The position numbers were made by a program, and so were the translations under genes. Under the pieces are notes generated by a model. That model did no database searches and was not told where the DNA came from. It was given only the letters and a program-made list of their open reading frames with translations. Shown one piece after another: positions 1 to 5,669 of a stretch of DNA of 17,012 nt (the stretch's first letter is position 1; each line of letters opens with the position of its first letter). The stretch is from Propionibacteriaceae bacterium. Lineage in GTDB: Bacteria > Actinomycetota > Actinomycetes > Propionibacteriales > Propionibacteriaceae. The DNA is taken from positions 313 to 17,324 of the forward strand of contig PMLO01000032.1 in the NCBI GenBank assembly GCA_003158895.1, read 5' to 3'.

Positions 1-144
1 CTCGTCGGCGCCGTCCTGGCCGAACAACACGACGAATGGGCCGAAGCACGGCGCTACCTCGGACTCGACGTCCTGGCCAAATCCCGAACCGACAACACCC
101 AGGAGGCGACCGACCAGCCCATCCTGCAAGCCCTAACCGCCTAG
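1..144 (+). CDS. IS256 (Mutator)-family transposase, C-terminal 47 residues only
   Basis: The window opens inside a reading frame that runs to a TAG at 142-144. The peptide (LVGAVLAEQHDEW, then EARRYLGLDVLAKSR) is the characteristic C-terminal tail of IS256-type transposases, which end with LVGAVLAEQxDEWxxxRRYMGLExLAxxR. The DDE catalytic core would lie before the window, so intactness cannot be judged. The last 15 residues are variable, as is usual at the end of these proteins. The gene stops about 40 nt before what looks like the element's right end. The family call rests on this C-terminal signature alone, but the signature is specific. Confidence 0.82.
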   Translation, partial: LVGAVLAEQHDEWAEARRYLGLDVLAKSRTDNTQEATDQPILQALTA

Positions 145-162
145 ACCAGAAGGATCAACTCG

Positions 163-186
163 TACACCACCCCGCCGGACTTAACC
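163..186. repeat. Probable right terminal inverted repeat of the IS256 element
   Basis: Just after the transposase stop lies TACACCAC followed by CCGCCGGACTTAACC. From memory of actinobacterial IS256 elements, a TACACCAC...GGACTTGACC block occurs at this distance downstream of the transposase and forms the right terminus. The left copy is outside the window, so neither the inverted repeat nor a target duplication can be confirmed here. Confidence 0.35.
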
Positions 187-209
187 GGGACAGCCGACCC
201 GCCAACCTC

Positions 210-506
210 GTGACCTGGGACGAGCTGCGCGACCTCCTGGGCGAAGAACCGCAACGCGCCGAGGTCGTCGCATGGGCCGAGTCACTGTGGCGACCCACAA
301 GCGAGGACATGGACACCTGGCCCTGGCCCGACCAGGTCTCCTGGCGGTACCTCACCCGACCTTACGAACTGTGGCCCCACCCAGAGACGTGGCACCCGAG
401 CTACCTCGAGGCCGACCGCGCGATGCCAGGCCACGCCGCGCGGATGACCGCCTGGCGAACCACCCTCGCCATCCTCGACGCACACCAGCCGGGAGATCCG
501 GCATGA
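210..506 (+). CDS. Hypothetical protein, probably 5'-truncated by the IS256 element
   Basis: I do not recognise this 98-residue product. It is rich in Trp and acidic residues (MTWDELRDLL, then WAESLWRPTSEDMD, WPWPDQVSWRYL), looks soluble, and shows no signal or membrane segment. The frame stays open backwards into the IS256 terminus with no better start. The GTG at 210 has no Shine-Dalgarno sequence, so the native start was probably removed when the IS element inserted. The stop overlaps the next start as ATGA (503-506), which supports it being a real gene in an operon. Codon use has G/C-rich third positions like real genes nearby. Confidence 0.55.
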   Translation: MTWDELRDLLGEEPQRAEVVAWAESLWRPTSEDMDTWPWPDQVSWRYLTRPYELWPHPETWHPSYLEADRAMPGHAARMTAWRTTLAILDAHQPGDPA

Positions 507-694
507 ACGACCACGAGTGGGAAGTCCGAGTGACGATCTACGCCGACGGGCGCATGGTCGGGTTCGTTGATGCGCTCGGCGGCGACCTCGACTTCGCCTG
601 GCAGTCGGTTGCTACCGGGGTCGAGCGTCGCCAGATCGACGGCCTGACACGATGGGGACGCGAAGTCCTCGACATCGAAGCAGACCCGGCATGA
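503..694 (+). CDS. Hypothetical small protein (63 aa), translationally coupled
   Basis: The start ATG at 503 overlaps the preceding stop by ATGA, and a GGGAG ribosome-binding site sits 7-8 nt upstream (GGGAGATCCGGC-ATG). The product begins MNDHEWEVRVTIYADGRMVG and ends WGREVLDIEADPA. The alternating hydrophobic/polar pattern of the first half suggests a small beta-rich fold, but I do not recognise the family. A longer in-frame start at 272 exists but lies inside the preceding gene and is rejected. A third ATGA junction follows at 691-694. Such chains of short overlapping genes are common in actinobacterial prophages and integrative elements. Confidence 0.6.
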   Translation: MNDHEWEVRVTIYADGRMVGFVDALGGDLDFAWQSVATGVERRQIDGLTRWGREVLDIEADPA

Positions 695-873
695 TCGAGC
701 CGATCACGGTACCCCAGGCCGCGAAGAGTCCTCAGGACTCGTGTCCTGGTTCGTCCGCTGGCCAGAGTCCACCTGGACGAGGGGTGTCGGCAGGCCTTCC
801 CGTTCTCGACCTCGGGGTCTCGAACACCCACGGAGGGGGGTCCCTGCGTTTGTTTCGGATATTGGGAAGCTAG
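691..873 (+). CDS. Doubtful third member of the coupled chain, probably a truncated gene
   Basis: An ATG at 691 overlaps the preceding stop as ATGA, the same coupling as at 503, and opens a 60-codon frame (MIEPITVPQAAKSPQDS...). The remainder is rich in Ser, Pro and Gly and does not look like a folded protein. The true coding part may end within the first 10-20 codons, the rest being unrelated junction DNA. I recognise no family. From 874 to 1003 I see no gene or convincing structure. Keep only as a possible remnant. Confidence 0.25.
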   Translation: MIEPITVPQAAKSPQDSCPGSSAGQSPPGRGVSAGLPVLDLGVSNTHGGGSLRLFRILGS

Positions 874-1003
874 CAGACTTCTGGACCGTAATGGGTGCGG
901 AACTCGAAGACCGCCACCGATTCTGGCCTGACTTACACGAGGAGTGCCTATTGACGGGGTGGAATGCCTTGTCAGGTGGGGTTTGAGGGTTTGCTTTGGG
1001 GCA

Positions 1004-1204
1004 CTAGGCCCGCGAGGCGGACCGCGCGTTCACGCGCAAGGTTCCACCCGTGACATGAGCCCGACCCTTCTCTCTTCGGCGGGAAGGGGGGCGGTACCAG
1101 GAGCGAGGGCAACCTAGCGCTCTCGCGGCTCCGCGCCTGACCCGGGCGTAGGCGAAGGCGCTGTCATCGGCATTATGCACGGGATCGGGACGGGTGGTGT
1201 TCAT
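1004..1204 (-). pseudogene. Serine-recombinase N-terminal stub coupled to the upstream integrase
   Basis: The ATG at 1204 overlaps the integrase stop as ATGA. The first residues (MNTTRPDPVHNADDSAFAYARV) match my recollection of serine recombinases that follow this type of tyrosine recombinase in actinobacteria. AYARV is the beta-strand just before the catalytic Ser of the resolvase fold (YARVS). In this copy the reading continues RRGAARALGCPRS instead of the expected STxxQ, and nothing later looks like a recombinase. The stub therefore appears to be the first ~22 codons of a resolvase-like gene fused to unrelated sequence by a deletion. An alternative is an unrelated 66-aa protein; the overlap itself is certain. 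Confidence 0.45.
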
Positions 1205-2070
1205 GAGGCTTCGCTCTCGTTGACTTGGTGGAGGAGCGCGGCGTAGGTGTCGGCGCGGTGGTGTTGGCCTTTGGCGTGGGCGTCTTGGTACTGGGCTTGC
1301 AGGGTGGGTCGGAACTCGATGCTGGTGTGGAAGAAGGTGCAGGTTTCGCAGATGCATTCGAAGCTGCAGTCGAGGTTGGTGGGGCGGGTGCAGCGCCCGT
1401 TGCCGAGGAGTCGGTCGTGGTCGCGGGACAGGCGTGTCATGTTCGGGCCGAGGGCGTCGGCGGGAAGGTGTTTGGCCTGTTCGTAGAGGGCGTCGACCTT
1501 CTCGGTGACGGCGAAGTACTCGTCGGCGACGGTCCGGTTCGCGATCTTGGCGTAGCGCAGGGTCATGTCCAGGGAGTGGTGGCCGAGCATCGCGGCGACG
1601 GCTTCGAGGCTCATGCCGCGGTTGATGGCCTGGGTCGCGAGGGTGTGGCGGAGCTGGTGGGGATGGATGTGGCCTAGTCCGGCTGCGGTGGCGGCGTTGT
1701 TCAGGATCCGGGTGACTGAGTGCCGGTCGGCGGGCCGTCCGGTCTCGCGGGGCAGCAGCAGCCGATGGTTGGTCGGGACGTACTCGCTGCGGTAGCGGTC
1801 GATGAGGTCGACGAGGTCGGGGTGCAGGGGTAGGTAGCGGTCGTCGCGGAGCTTCCCGACGGGGACGTGGAGCCAGGGCACTTCGCCGAACATGACGACG
1901 GCGTCGGCGGGCAGCGCGGTGAACTCGCTGACCCGCAGCCCGGTGCGGAGCAGGACCTCGACCGTGACCCGCACCAGGAGGCGTTCGTCGTTGCGGGCCG
2001 CCCGTAGCAGTTTGGCGGCGGCCGCGTCGTCGAGTGCTTTGGGCAGGGCACTCTGGCCGCTTGTGCCCAC
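1201..2070 (-). CDS. Tyrosine recombinase/integrase catalytic domain, N-terminally truncated
   Basis: The 289-residue product carries the full catalytic set of the phage-integrase family: Arg46 in RTGLRVSE, Lys73 in VGKLRDD, His138-x-x-Arg141 in HPHQLRHTLAT, His164 in LGHHS and the nucleophile Tyr173 in LRYAK. Homologues have an extra 100-150 residues before this domain (the SAM-like core-binding and arm domains). Here the protein starts at a GTG only about 45 residues before the first catalytic Arg, so DNA-core binding is probably lost. The C-terminus has a cysteine-rich segment (CTRPTNLDCSFECICETC, a possible metal site) typical of an actinobacterial subgroup found in recombinase tandems. 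The stop overlaps the next start as ATGA. The GTG at 2070 has only a weak purine stretch upstream, consistent with an accidental start. Confidence 0.88.
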   Translation of the reverse strand: MGTSGQSALPKALDDAAAAKLLRAARNDERLLVRVTVEVLLRTGLRVSEFTALPADAVVMFGEVPWLHVPVGKLRDDRYLPLHPDLVDLIDRYRSEYVPTNHRLLLPRETGRPADRHSVTRILNNAATAAGLGHIHPHQLRHTLATQAINRGMSLEAVAAMLGHHSLDMTLRYAKIANRTVADEYFAVTEKVDALYEQAKHLPADALGPNMTRLSRDHDRLLGNGRCTRPTNLDCSFECICETCTFFHTSIEFRPTLQAQYQDAHAKGQHHRADTYAALLHQVNESEAS

Positions 2071-2103
2071 CCCAGGAGTTTCCCTGATCGCTTGTGGTGG
2101 GCC

Positions 2104-2131
2104 TTGACATCGGGAGTTCGCGTGGCAAACT
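2104..2131 (+). promoter_or_regulatory. Possible promoter for the membrane protein/regulator operon
   Basis: A perfect TTGACA at 2104-2109 lies 62 nt before the ATG at 2171. The best -10 at a 16-nt spacer is CAAACT (2126-2131), a poor match. It sits in the gap between the divergently oriented truncated integrase and the membrane protein gene. The start site cannot be fixed from sequence. Confidence 0.3.
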
Positions 2132-2170
2132 CAACCTTAGGTCTGTAGCGCAAACCATGAGGAGTGGGCC

Positions 2171-2791
2171 ATGACCACCAACAACGAACCCTTGACCGCG
2201 GCAGGTGCCCGCTCAGTGCTGACCTCCGCCGACGCGGCCTCCCGCGCATTGCAAGTCAAGACTCACTTGATCTTCATGACTTGGTCGGTCGCTTGGCTGG
2301 TCGGCTACTTGGCTATCTGGTGGTCGACACGGAGCCAGACCCCCTACCTGGGGCCAGAACCATGGGCATCGGTCACCCTGATGGTCTCGTTAACGATGGC
2401 GCTCGCCGTCAACATCGCCGTGGTCGCCCGAGCTACGCACGGAGTCACCGGGCGTAGCCGTCAGATGGGCACCTACTACGCACTCACCTGGGTGGTGGGC
2501 ATGTGCGGGTGGGCCTCCGTTCAAGCCGCCCTTGCTCGCCGAGGCAGTCCACCCGGTGTGATCGGGATCCTGAGCTGCGTGGTCCCGGCACTGTTGGTTG
2601 CAACGATCTACCTGGCATCGGCAGGGATCCGGATGCAGCCGGCCTTCCTTGTCAGCGGGATCTGCTTTGCGCTGAGCGCAGTAATCGGCGCCAATGCTGA
2701 CCCCGCCACCGCCGCTCTCGTCATCGGAGTCGGCGGTGCGGCTGGTTGTGGAGCGGGCGCTGTCATGGCGAACTTGTCGGGGAGACTGTGA
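2171..2791 (+). CDS. Six-helix integral membrane protein paired with a wHTH regulator
   Basis: The 206-residue product has a hydrophilic N-terminus of ~30 residues and about six hydrophobic segments (roughly 33-51, 65-86, 101-120, 128-149, 158-174 and 180-200), so it should sit in the cytoplasmic membrane. A GAGGAGTG ribosome-binding site 5 nt before the ATG at 2171 fixes the start. I see no catalytic motif and cannot assign a substrate. The stop overlaps the GTG of the next gene by 4 nt (GTGA), so the two are translated together. Pairs of a small polytopic protein with a MarR/ArsR-like winged-helix protein are widespread in Actinobacteria and Firmicutes. The regulator usually controls its own operon. 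Confidence 0.88.
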   Translation: MTTNNEPLTAAGARSVLTSADAASRALQVKTHLIFMTWSVAWLVGYLAIWWSTRSQTPYLGPEPWASVTLMVSLTMALAVNIAVVARATHGVTGRSRQMGTYYALTWVVGMCGWASVQAALARRGSPPGVIGILSCVVPALLVATIYLASAGIRMQPAFLVSGICFALSAVIGANADPATAALVIGVGGAAGCGAGAVMANLSGRL

Positions 2792-3096
2792 ACGACGACA
2801 CTCTGGATCCGGTCATCCACACCCAAGCCCGACTCCGGATCATGGTCACTCTCAGCACCCTCCCCGAGGGCGACCAACTGACGTTCACCCGCCTCCGTGA
2901 CGTCCTCGGCCTCACCGGAGGCAACTTCCTCACCCACCTGCGGACTCTCCAGGACGCTGGCTACATTGAGCTCCACCAGGGAGGCACCGGACGCGGATCC
3001 CGCACAACCATCAACCTCACCCATCAAGGCCGCTCAGCGCTCACCCACTACCGCGCCGCCCTTCAGATGCTTCTCAACGGCGACTCCGCTCAGTGA
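2788..3096 (+). CDS. Winged-helix transcriptional regulator (HTH_34/MarR-ArsR-like)
   Basis: The 102-residue product is a single winged-helix domain. An N-terminal helix (DPVIHTQARLRIMVTLSTL) is followed by the recognition region (FTRLRDVLGLTGGNFLTHLR, then LQDAGYIEL). The wing carries GTGRGSRTTINLTHQGR, and a closing helix follows (ALTHYRAALQMLL). This arrangement is that of the PF13601-type regulators, which bind DNA as dimers and have no ligand domain. The GTG start at 2788 overlaps the membrane gene stop, with GGGGAGA as ribosome-binding site. It probably represses the 2171-3096 operon and may sense a signal through its membrane partner; that is inference. Confidence 0.9.
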   Translation: MNDDTLDPVIHTQARLRIMVTLSTLPEGDQLTFTRLRDVLGLTGGNFLTHLRTLQDAGYIELHQGGTGRGSRTTINLTHQGRSALTHYRAALQMLLNGDSAQ

Positions 3097-3217
3097 GGTG
3101 AAATCCAGACTCGCGGCCCGTAGCCCGCATCTGCGGACGGCCGGAGCGGAACGGGACGCCTGGTTCGGCATGAGCGACTGAACTCACGCTGATGAGCGCG
3201 CATTGATCGGCGTCGAC

Positions 3218-3233
3218 CTGAAGCCGCCTTCAG
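3218..3233. terminator. Short hairpin between converging genes
   Basis: CTGAAG and CTTCAG form a 6-bp perfect stem with a 4-nt loop (CCGC). It lies after the regulator (+, ends 3096) and close to the end of the possible minus-strand ORF (3246). There is no T-run, so termination is only a possibility. Confidence 0.25.
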
Positions 3234-3245
3234 AACGCGCCAGGT

Positions 3246-3446
3246 TCACTCCAAGTAGTCAAGGATGTTGGGTTCGGGGCAGGGAGGCCACACAGCGCAG
3301 TGGGCCGTGAGCCTCTCTCTGCAGGAGAAGGGCTGACCAGCGCGGCGGTGGTGAGAGTCACCCAGGCGGAGCCATTCGGTGGCGAAGGTGTCGACCGAAG
3401 CGCCGAGCTCGATCCGTTCAGGGTTCACCCATACCCGATACACCAC
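3246..3446 (-). CDS. Possible hypothetical protein (66 aa)
   Basis: A GTG-initiated frame gives VYRVWVNPERIELGA, then ATEWLRLGDSHHRR and CPEPNILDYLE. The composition looks protein-like (regular hydrophobic spacing, no Arg/Pro/Ala runs that mark shadow frames here), and the opposite strand has no better candidate. There is no clear ribosome-binding site, no family is recognised, and the start could lie elsewhere. The region 3097-3532 otherwise contains only the hairpin at 3218 and the promoter described at 3496-3526. Confidence 0.35.
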   Translation of the reverse strand: MVYRVWVNPERIELGASVDTFATEWLRLGDSHHRRAGQPFSCRERLTAHCAVWPPCPEPNILDYLE

Positions 3447-3495
3447 GCCGCCGCCACGTCGAAATCACGCCCACTCGTCGCGGCATTTAGGACGT

Positions 3496-3526
3496 TTGCC
3501 GATCGCGCCGCGGAGCGGGCTAACGT
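3496..3526 (+). promoter_or_regulatory. Likely leaderless promoter of the first GNAT gene
   Basis: TAACGT (3521-3526) fits the actinobacterial TAnnnT -10 box and ends exactly 6 nt before the GTG at 3533, placing the transcript start on or next to the start codon. TTGCCG (3496-3501) is a plausible -35 at 19 nt. No Shine-Dalgarno sequence is needed in this layout. Confidence 0.45.
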
Positions 3527-3532
3527 GAGGTC

Positions 3533-4057
3533 GTGCTTCGGCTTCATGTTCCTTCGCGGGACGAGTTCGCCGTCCGACAGGGGTGGTTGGTCGATCCCGA
3601 CATGATGTCCTACAACGCGGGCTGGCAGATCTCCTTCCGCGGCTACGACGCCGACACGGGATGCATCGACTGGCCCGAGACTGCCTGGCTGGCGTTCGAG
3701 GCGCGGCTCGCGATGCCCGCGTCGCAGCGGGGCTACTACTACGTTCAAGACCTCGAGACCGGTGAGTTCCTCGGCCACGTCCACTACGAAGTCGACTCCG
3801 CCGGCGCAGCTCACATTGGGCTCAACGTGATACCCAGCCGACGCGGCAAAGGACTGGGTCAGTTGTTCCTGAAACTCCTGCTCGAAAGAGTCTGGCTAGA
3901 GACCGGGGCGCAGGTCGCCGTCAACGATTTCGAGGATGATCGGCTCGACGCGGTGCGAATCCATCAGCGCCGCGGGTTCGTTCCCGACCCGACCACGACG
4001 TGCGGGCTCGGCCGACCAACACGCACATGGCGCCTTCGCCGCGGCGATTCTTGGTAG
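3533..4057 (+). CDS. GNAT-family N-acetyltransferase
   Basis: The 174-residue protein has the GNAT fold signature. Beta-strands 4 and the pyrophosphate loop read HIGLNVIPSRRGKGLG with the acetyl-CoA-binding R/Q-x-x-G-x-G/A motif at about residues 104-109. A long helix follows (LFLKLLLERVWLETG), and then the C-terminal strand region RIHQRRGFVP, where GNATs usually have N-x-x-A-xxxYxxxGF. The N-terminus (MLRLHVPSRDEFAVRQGWL) and the acceptor-site half are specific, so the substrate cannot be deduced. The GTG at 3533 was chosen because a TAnnnT box ends 6 nt upstream. It stands alone and is followed by the large palindrome at 4155. One of three unrelated GNATs in this window, apparently cargo genes. 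Confidence 0.9.
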   Translation: MLRLHVPSRDEFAVRQGWLVDPDMMSYNAGWQISFRGYDADTGCIDWPETAWLAFEARLAMPASQRGYYYVQDLETGEFLGHVHYEVDSAGAAHIGLNVIPSRRGKGLGQLFLKLLLERVWLETGAQVAVNDFEDDRLDAVRIHQRRGFVPDPTTTCGLGRPTRTWRLRRGDSW

Positions 4058-4154
4058 AGATCCGCCAACCGCGCGATCGGCAAAGTCGGACGTTGCTCCA
4101 GCCCAACACCGCCGTCCGACGCTGGGCAGATCCGGACACATCCGGGAGCCCCAA

Positions 4155-4224
4155 GTGTCGACGACGCTCGAAGACGAGGCCATAGCGACGGGGCATTGGC
4201 CTCAGATTCGAGCGTCGTCGACAC
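4155..4224. repeat. Large interrupted palindrome in a convergent intergenic gap
   Basis: Arms 4155-4172 (GTGTCGACGACGCTCGAA) and 4207-4224 are perfect 18-nt reverse complements. Inside them a second pair, GAGGCCA (4176-4182) and TGGCCTC (4197-4203), pairs after a 3x3-nt internal loop, leaving a 14-nt terminal loop. In total 25 bp of stem can form in 70 nt. It lies between the GNAT gene (+, ends 4057) and the excisionase gene (-, ends 4382), so a bidirectional terminator is one explanation. There is no T-run on either strand. The rest of 4058-4381 holds no gene that I can support. Confidence 0.85.
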
Positions 4225-4348
4225 CAAGTGCGGTCGAGGCACAGAGCCGGATCATGGCGCGACAGTGAGGCACGGCTCCGGTCTGAGCAGTAGTGAGTAC
4301 ATCGCTCTCACACCGAATCGTAGAAGGGACTCGTCTCGTCTGGGAACG

Positions 4349-4380
4349 AGAGGGATCGCCGGTCGCCAGGCCCTCCCTCT
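4349..4380 (-). terminator. Hairpin directly after the excisionase stop
   Basis: Read on the minus strand, AGAGGGA and TCCCTCT form a 7-bp stem around an 18-nt loop, starting 2 nt after the TAG of the excisionase gene. The position suits transcription termination of the small operon, but the loop is long and no T-run follows. Confidence 0.38.
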
Positions 4381-4381
4381 G

Positions 4382-4600
4382 CTACGCGACCTTCGACGTA
4401 GCCACTCGTCGGGTGCGCCTGTAGACCGACTTGTCGGCCAGGAGATCGATCTCGGACAGGTCGACGCGTATCAGTCGAGCAGTAATCGCGTAGCGGGTGA
4501 GCCTGCCAGAGTTCATCAGGTTGCGAATTGTGTTCACCGATGTTCCCAGGTACTCAGCGGCATCGGGAAGGCTGGCGTATCGGCGAGGATCGGTTGTCAC
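4382..4600 (-). CDS. Excisionase-like helix-turn-helix DNA-binding protein (HTH_17)
   Basis: The 72-residue protein is a winged-helix MerR/Xis-type domain. SLPDAAEYLGTSVNTIRNLM is the helix-turn-helix, followed by SGRLTRYAITARLIRVDLSEIDLL, the wing and closing helix found in excisionases and in small HTH_17 regulators of integrative elements and plasmids. Such proteins bend DNA at attachment sites or regulate element genes. The GTG at 4600 has a strong GAGGGGAG site and overlaps the stop of the gene before it (GTGA), so it is the promoter-distal member of a two-gene (or longer) operon. No integrase is adjacent; the only tyrosine recombinase here is the truncated one ending at 1201. Confidence 0.83.
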   Translation of the reverse strand: MTTDPRRYASLPDAAEYLGTSVNTIRNLMNSGRLTRYAITARLIRVDLSEIDLLADKSVYRRTRRVATSKVA

Positions 4601-4827
4601 GACTCGCTCCCCTCATCGATGGGCATGGCGGGCCAGTTGCAGGCGTCGTCTCGGCCCAGAACCGGGATGGTCGGGCCGTAGTCGGCGGGCAGGGCCGTGG
4701 TTGTGAACTGGCCTTTGTGGAAGGAGGATTGCCACCGTTTTCGGCCCTCGTGGCGCACCGAGAGGTTGCCGTCGCGGATGATCGTGAAGTTGCCAAGGTT
4801 CCCGACGCTCGTGATTACGTCATGCAT
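4597..4827 (-). CDS. Hypothetical protein (76 aa) upstream of the excisionase-like gene
   Basis: I do not recognise this product (MHDVITSVGNLGNFTIIRDG, then GRKRWQSSFHKGQF, ending NWPAMPIDEGSES). The start is secure: AAGGAGG is centred 9-10 nt before the ATG at 4827, one of the best ribosome-binding sites in the window. The protein looks soluble and basic in the middle with a Pro/Asp-rich tail. The 4-nt overlap with the HTH gene implies coupled translation and a shared role in a mobile element. The frame stays open upstream without an ATG or GTG, where it reads a hydrophobic stretch (see 4841-4965). Confidence 0.7.
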   Translation of the reverse strand: MHDVITSVGNLGNFTIIRDGNLSVRHEGRKRWQSSFHKGQFTTTALPADYGPTIPVLGRDDACNWPAMPIDEGSES

Positions 4828-4840
4828 TGCGACGACCTCC

Positions 4841-4965
4841 TTATCCAGACCTCCGACGAAATGTGATAAGCACCAGGCCGAACGCCCAAAGGACAGCGAC
4901 GCCCACTCCGATCGTCGGGGAAGGTCGGCAATGAAAACGAGCCAAAGCAGGCTGGCGATGATCAG
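4841..4965 (-). pseudogene. Possible broken two-helix membrane protein
   Basis: Read on the minus strand, 4965 downward gives a hydrophobic segment LIIASLLWLVFIADLP in one frame. In another frame GVGVAVLWAFGLVLITF is followed by RRRSG and a TAA at 4843-4841. Two membrane helices and a positive tail, ending inside the ribosome-binding site of the next gene, are what a small membrane gene in this operon would look like. The frames do not join and no ATG/GTG/TTG start is available, so at least one frameshift and a lost start must be assumed. It could also be chance hydrophobicity. Confidence 0.3.
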
Positions 4966-5044
4966 GTGAGGGCAGGGCGGCCGCGGTCTTGATCAGGGGC
5001 TCCCTTGGCGTCCCGCCCCGGCGGTGCGCTGGTGAGCTTCACGG

Positions 5045-5128
5045 TCAATGCCCCACGCAGCTGTTCCTGACGATGTGACGGGCATCGACGTGGGGAGCTG
5101 CGCTCATTACAGGCTTCGTCTGGGTCAT
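5045..5128 (-). CDS. Possible very short gene or leader peptide (27 aa)
   Basis: An AAGGAG site followed 8 nt later by ATG at 5128 opens a 27-codon frame (MTQTKPVMSAAPHVDARHIV...) ending TGA at 5045. The site is strong enough that initiation is likely. The frame extends upstream to 5302, but that part would overlap the promoter region. It is the first possible gene of the minus-strand set that leads to the excisionase. Whether the peptide itself matters or it is a leader cannot be told; between 5044 and 4966 I see no other gene. Confidence 0.42.
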   Translation of the reverse strand: MTQTKPVMSAAPHVDARHIVRNSCVGH

Positions 5129-5180
5129 CGTGGCGCTCCTTGGTGTGAGTCCTGTCACTGTCCAGAAGTGAAGCGAAGCC

Positions 5181-5202
5181 CTCTCCACGGACACCTGGAG
5201 AG
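5181..5202. promoter_or_regulatory. Perfect hairpin in the divergent promoter region
   Basis: CTCTCCA and TGGAGAG form a 7-bp perfect inverted repeat with an 8-nt centre. It lies between the short minus-strand gene (start 5128) and the plus-strand NERD-type remnant (start 5301), where promoters for both directions must lie. It could be an operator for a dimeric repressor. Confidence 0.35.
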
Positions 5203-5287
5203 CTCCTTGTTGGTCTGATCTCCCTCGAGCTGGGTACGTGGAGATCCGACCGAGTGGGCTGCTCGGTGCCTCCAAGCGACGGGTGGC

Positions 5288-5293
5288 TACGGT
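5288..5293 (+). promoter_or_regulatory. TAnnnT box for leaderless expression of the NERD-type remnant
   Basis: TACGGT ends 7 nt before the ATG at 5301, the same arrangement as upstream of 3533 and 7348. No convincing -35 is seen. Confidence 0.35.
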
Positions 5294-5300
5294 GTCGGTC

Positions 5301-5605
5301 ATGGTCGATGAGCCGGCGTCCCTTACGGATGTGAAGCGGATGCGGTTGCGCTACGCCGGCATCTGTGTGCGCTGCGGGACGTCGCTGGCCGCGGGCACGA
5401 CCGCCGACTACGACCTGCTAGTAAGACGGTGGTGTGCGTGGCGTGCCCGCCCCGCCGGGCCCTGCAAGACGAGGCCGCCGATCGAGCCACTGCCCTGATG
5501 GCCGTCGGGCAGCCACCCACCCTGCAGGTGGCACCTGGCGGAGAGAGGGTCCCTCGCACCCCACGCCCCATGGGACCACCCAACGCAGCAGAACCCATGA
5601 GATGA
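5301..5605 (+). pseudogene. Frameshifted N-terminal remnant of a NERD-domain-type protein
   Basis: The frame from 5301 begins MVDEPASLTDVKRMRLRYAG, then ICVRCGTSLAAGTTADYD. KxMRLRYAGxCxxCGxxLxAGTxAxYD with a C-x2-C zinc pair is the N-terminus I associate with actinobacterial NERD (nuclease-related) proteins. Homologues continue KTVxCxxC, supplying the second cysteine pair. Here that continuation (SKTVVCVACPPRRALQDEAA) is present but in another frame from about 5420, so an indel occurred near CTGCTAGT. The second frame ends at 5603-5605 after 61 codons. The nuclease domain itself, about 150-200 residues, is absent. The gene is therefore both frameshifted and 3'-truncated. The family name is from memory of the N-terminal motif and less certain than the frameshift. 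Confidence 0.6.
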
Positions 5606-5669
5606 GTGCGTTCGGATGAGGCGAGTGGGACGTCCTGGCGTCCGCAAGGGATCAGGTTGCGAGGGTCAT

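Noticed and set aside
735..845. Possible tRNA or att-like sequence with GGTTCG and GGGGTCTCGAAC
   Set aside because: No cloverleaf and no duplicated core elsewhere in the window.
1065..1088. CCCTTC/GAAGGG hairpin
   Set aside because: Six-bp stem with a 12-nt loop inside a possible coding stub; too weak to call.
1004..2158. 384-codon minus-strand frame with Arg/Pro-rich product
   Set aside because: Out-of-frame shadow of the tyrosine recombinase; only its last 66 codons, which start at the ATGA overlap, may be meaningful.
4155..4224. Integron attC site
   Set aside because: Lacks the GTTRRRY/RYYYAAC ends and the unpaired bulges of attC; the arms are perfectly symmetric.
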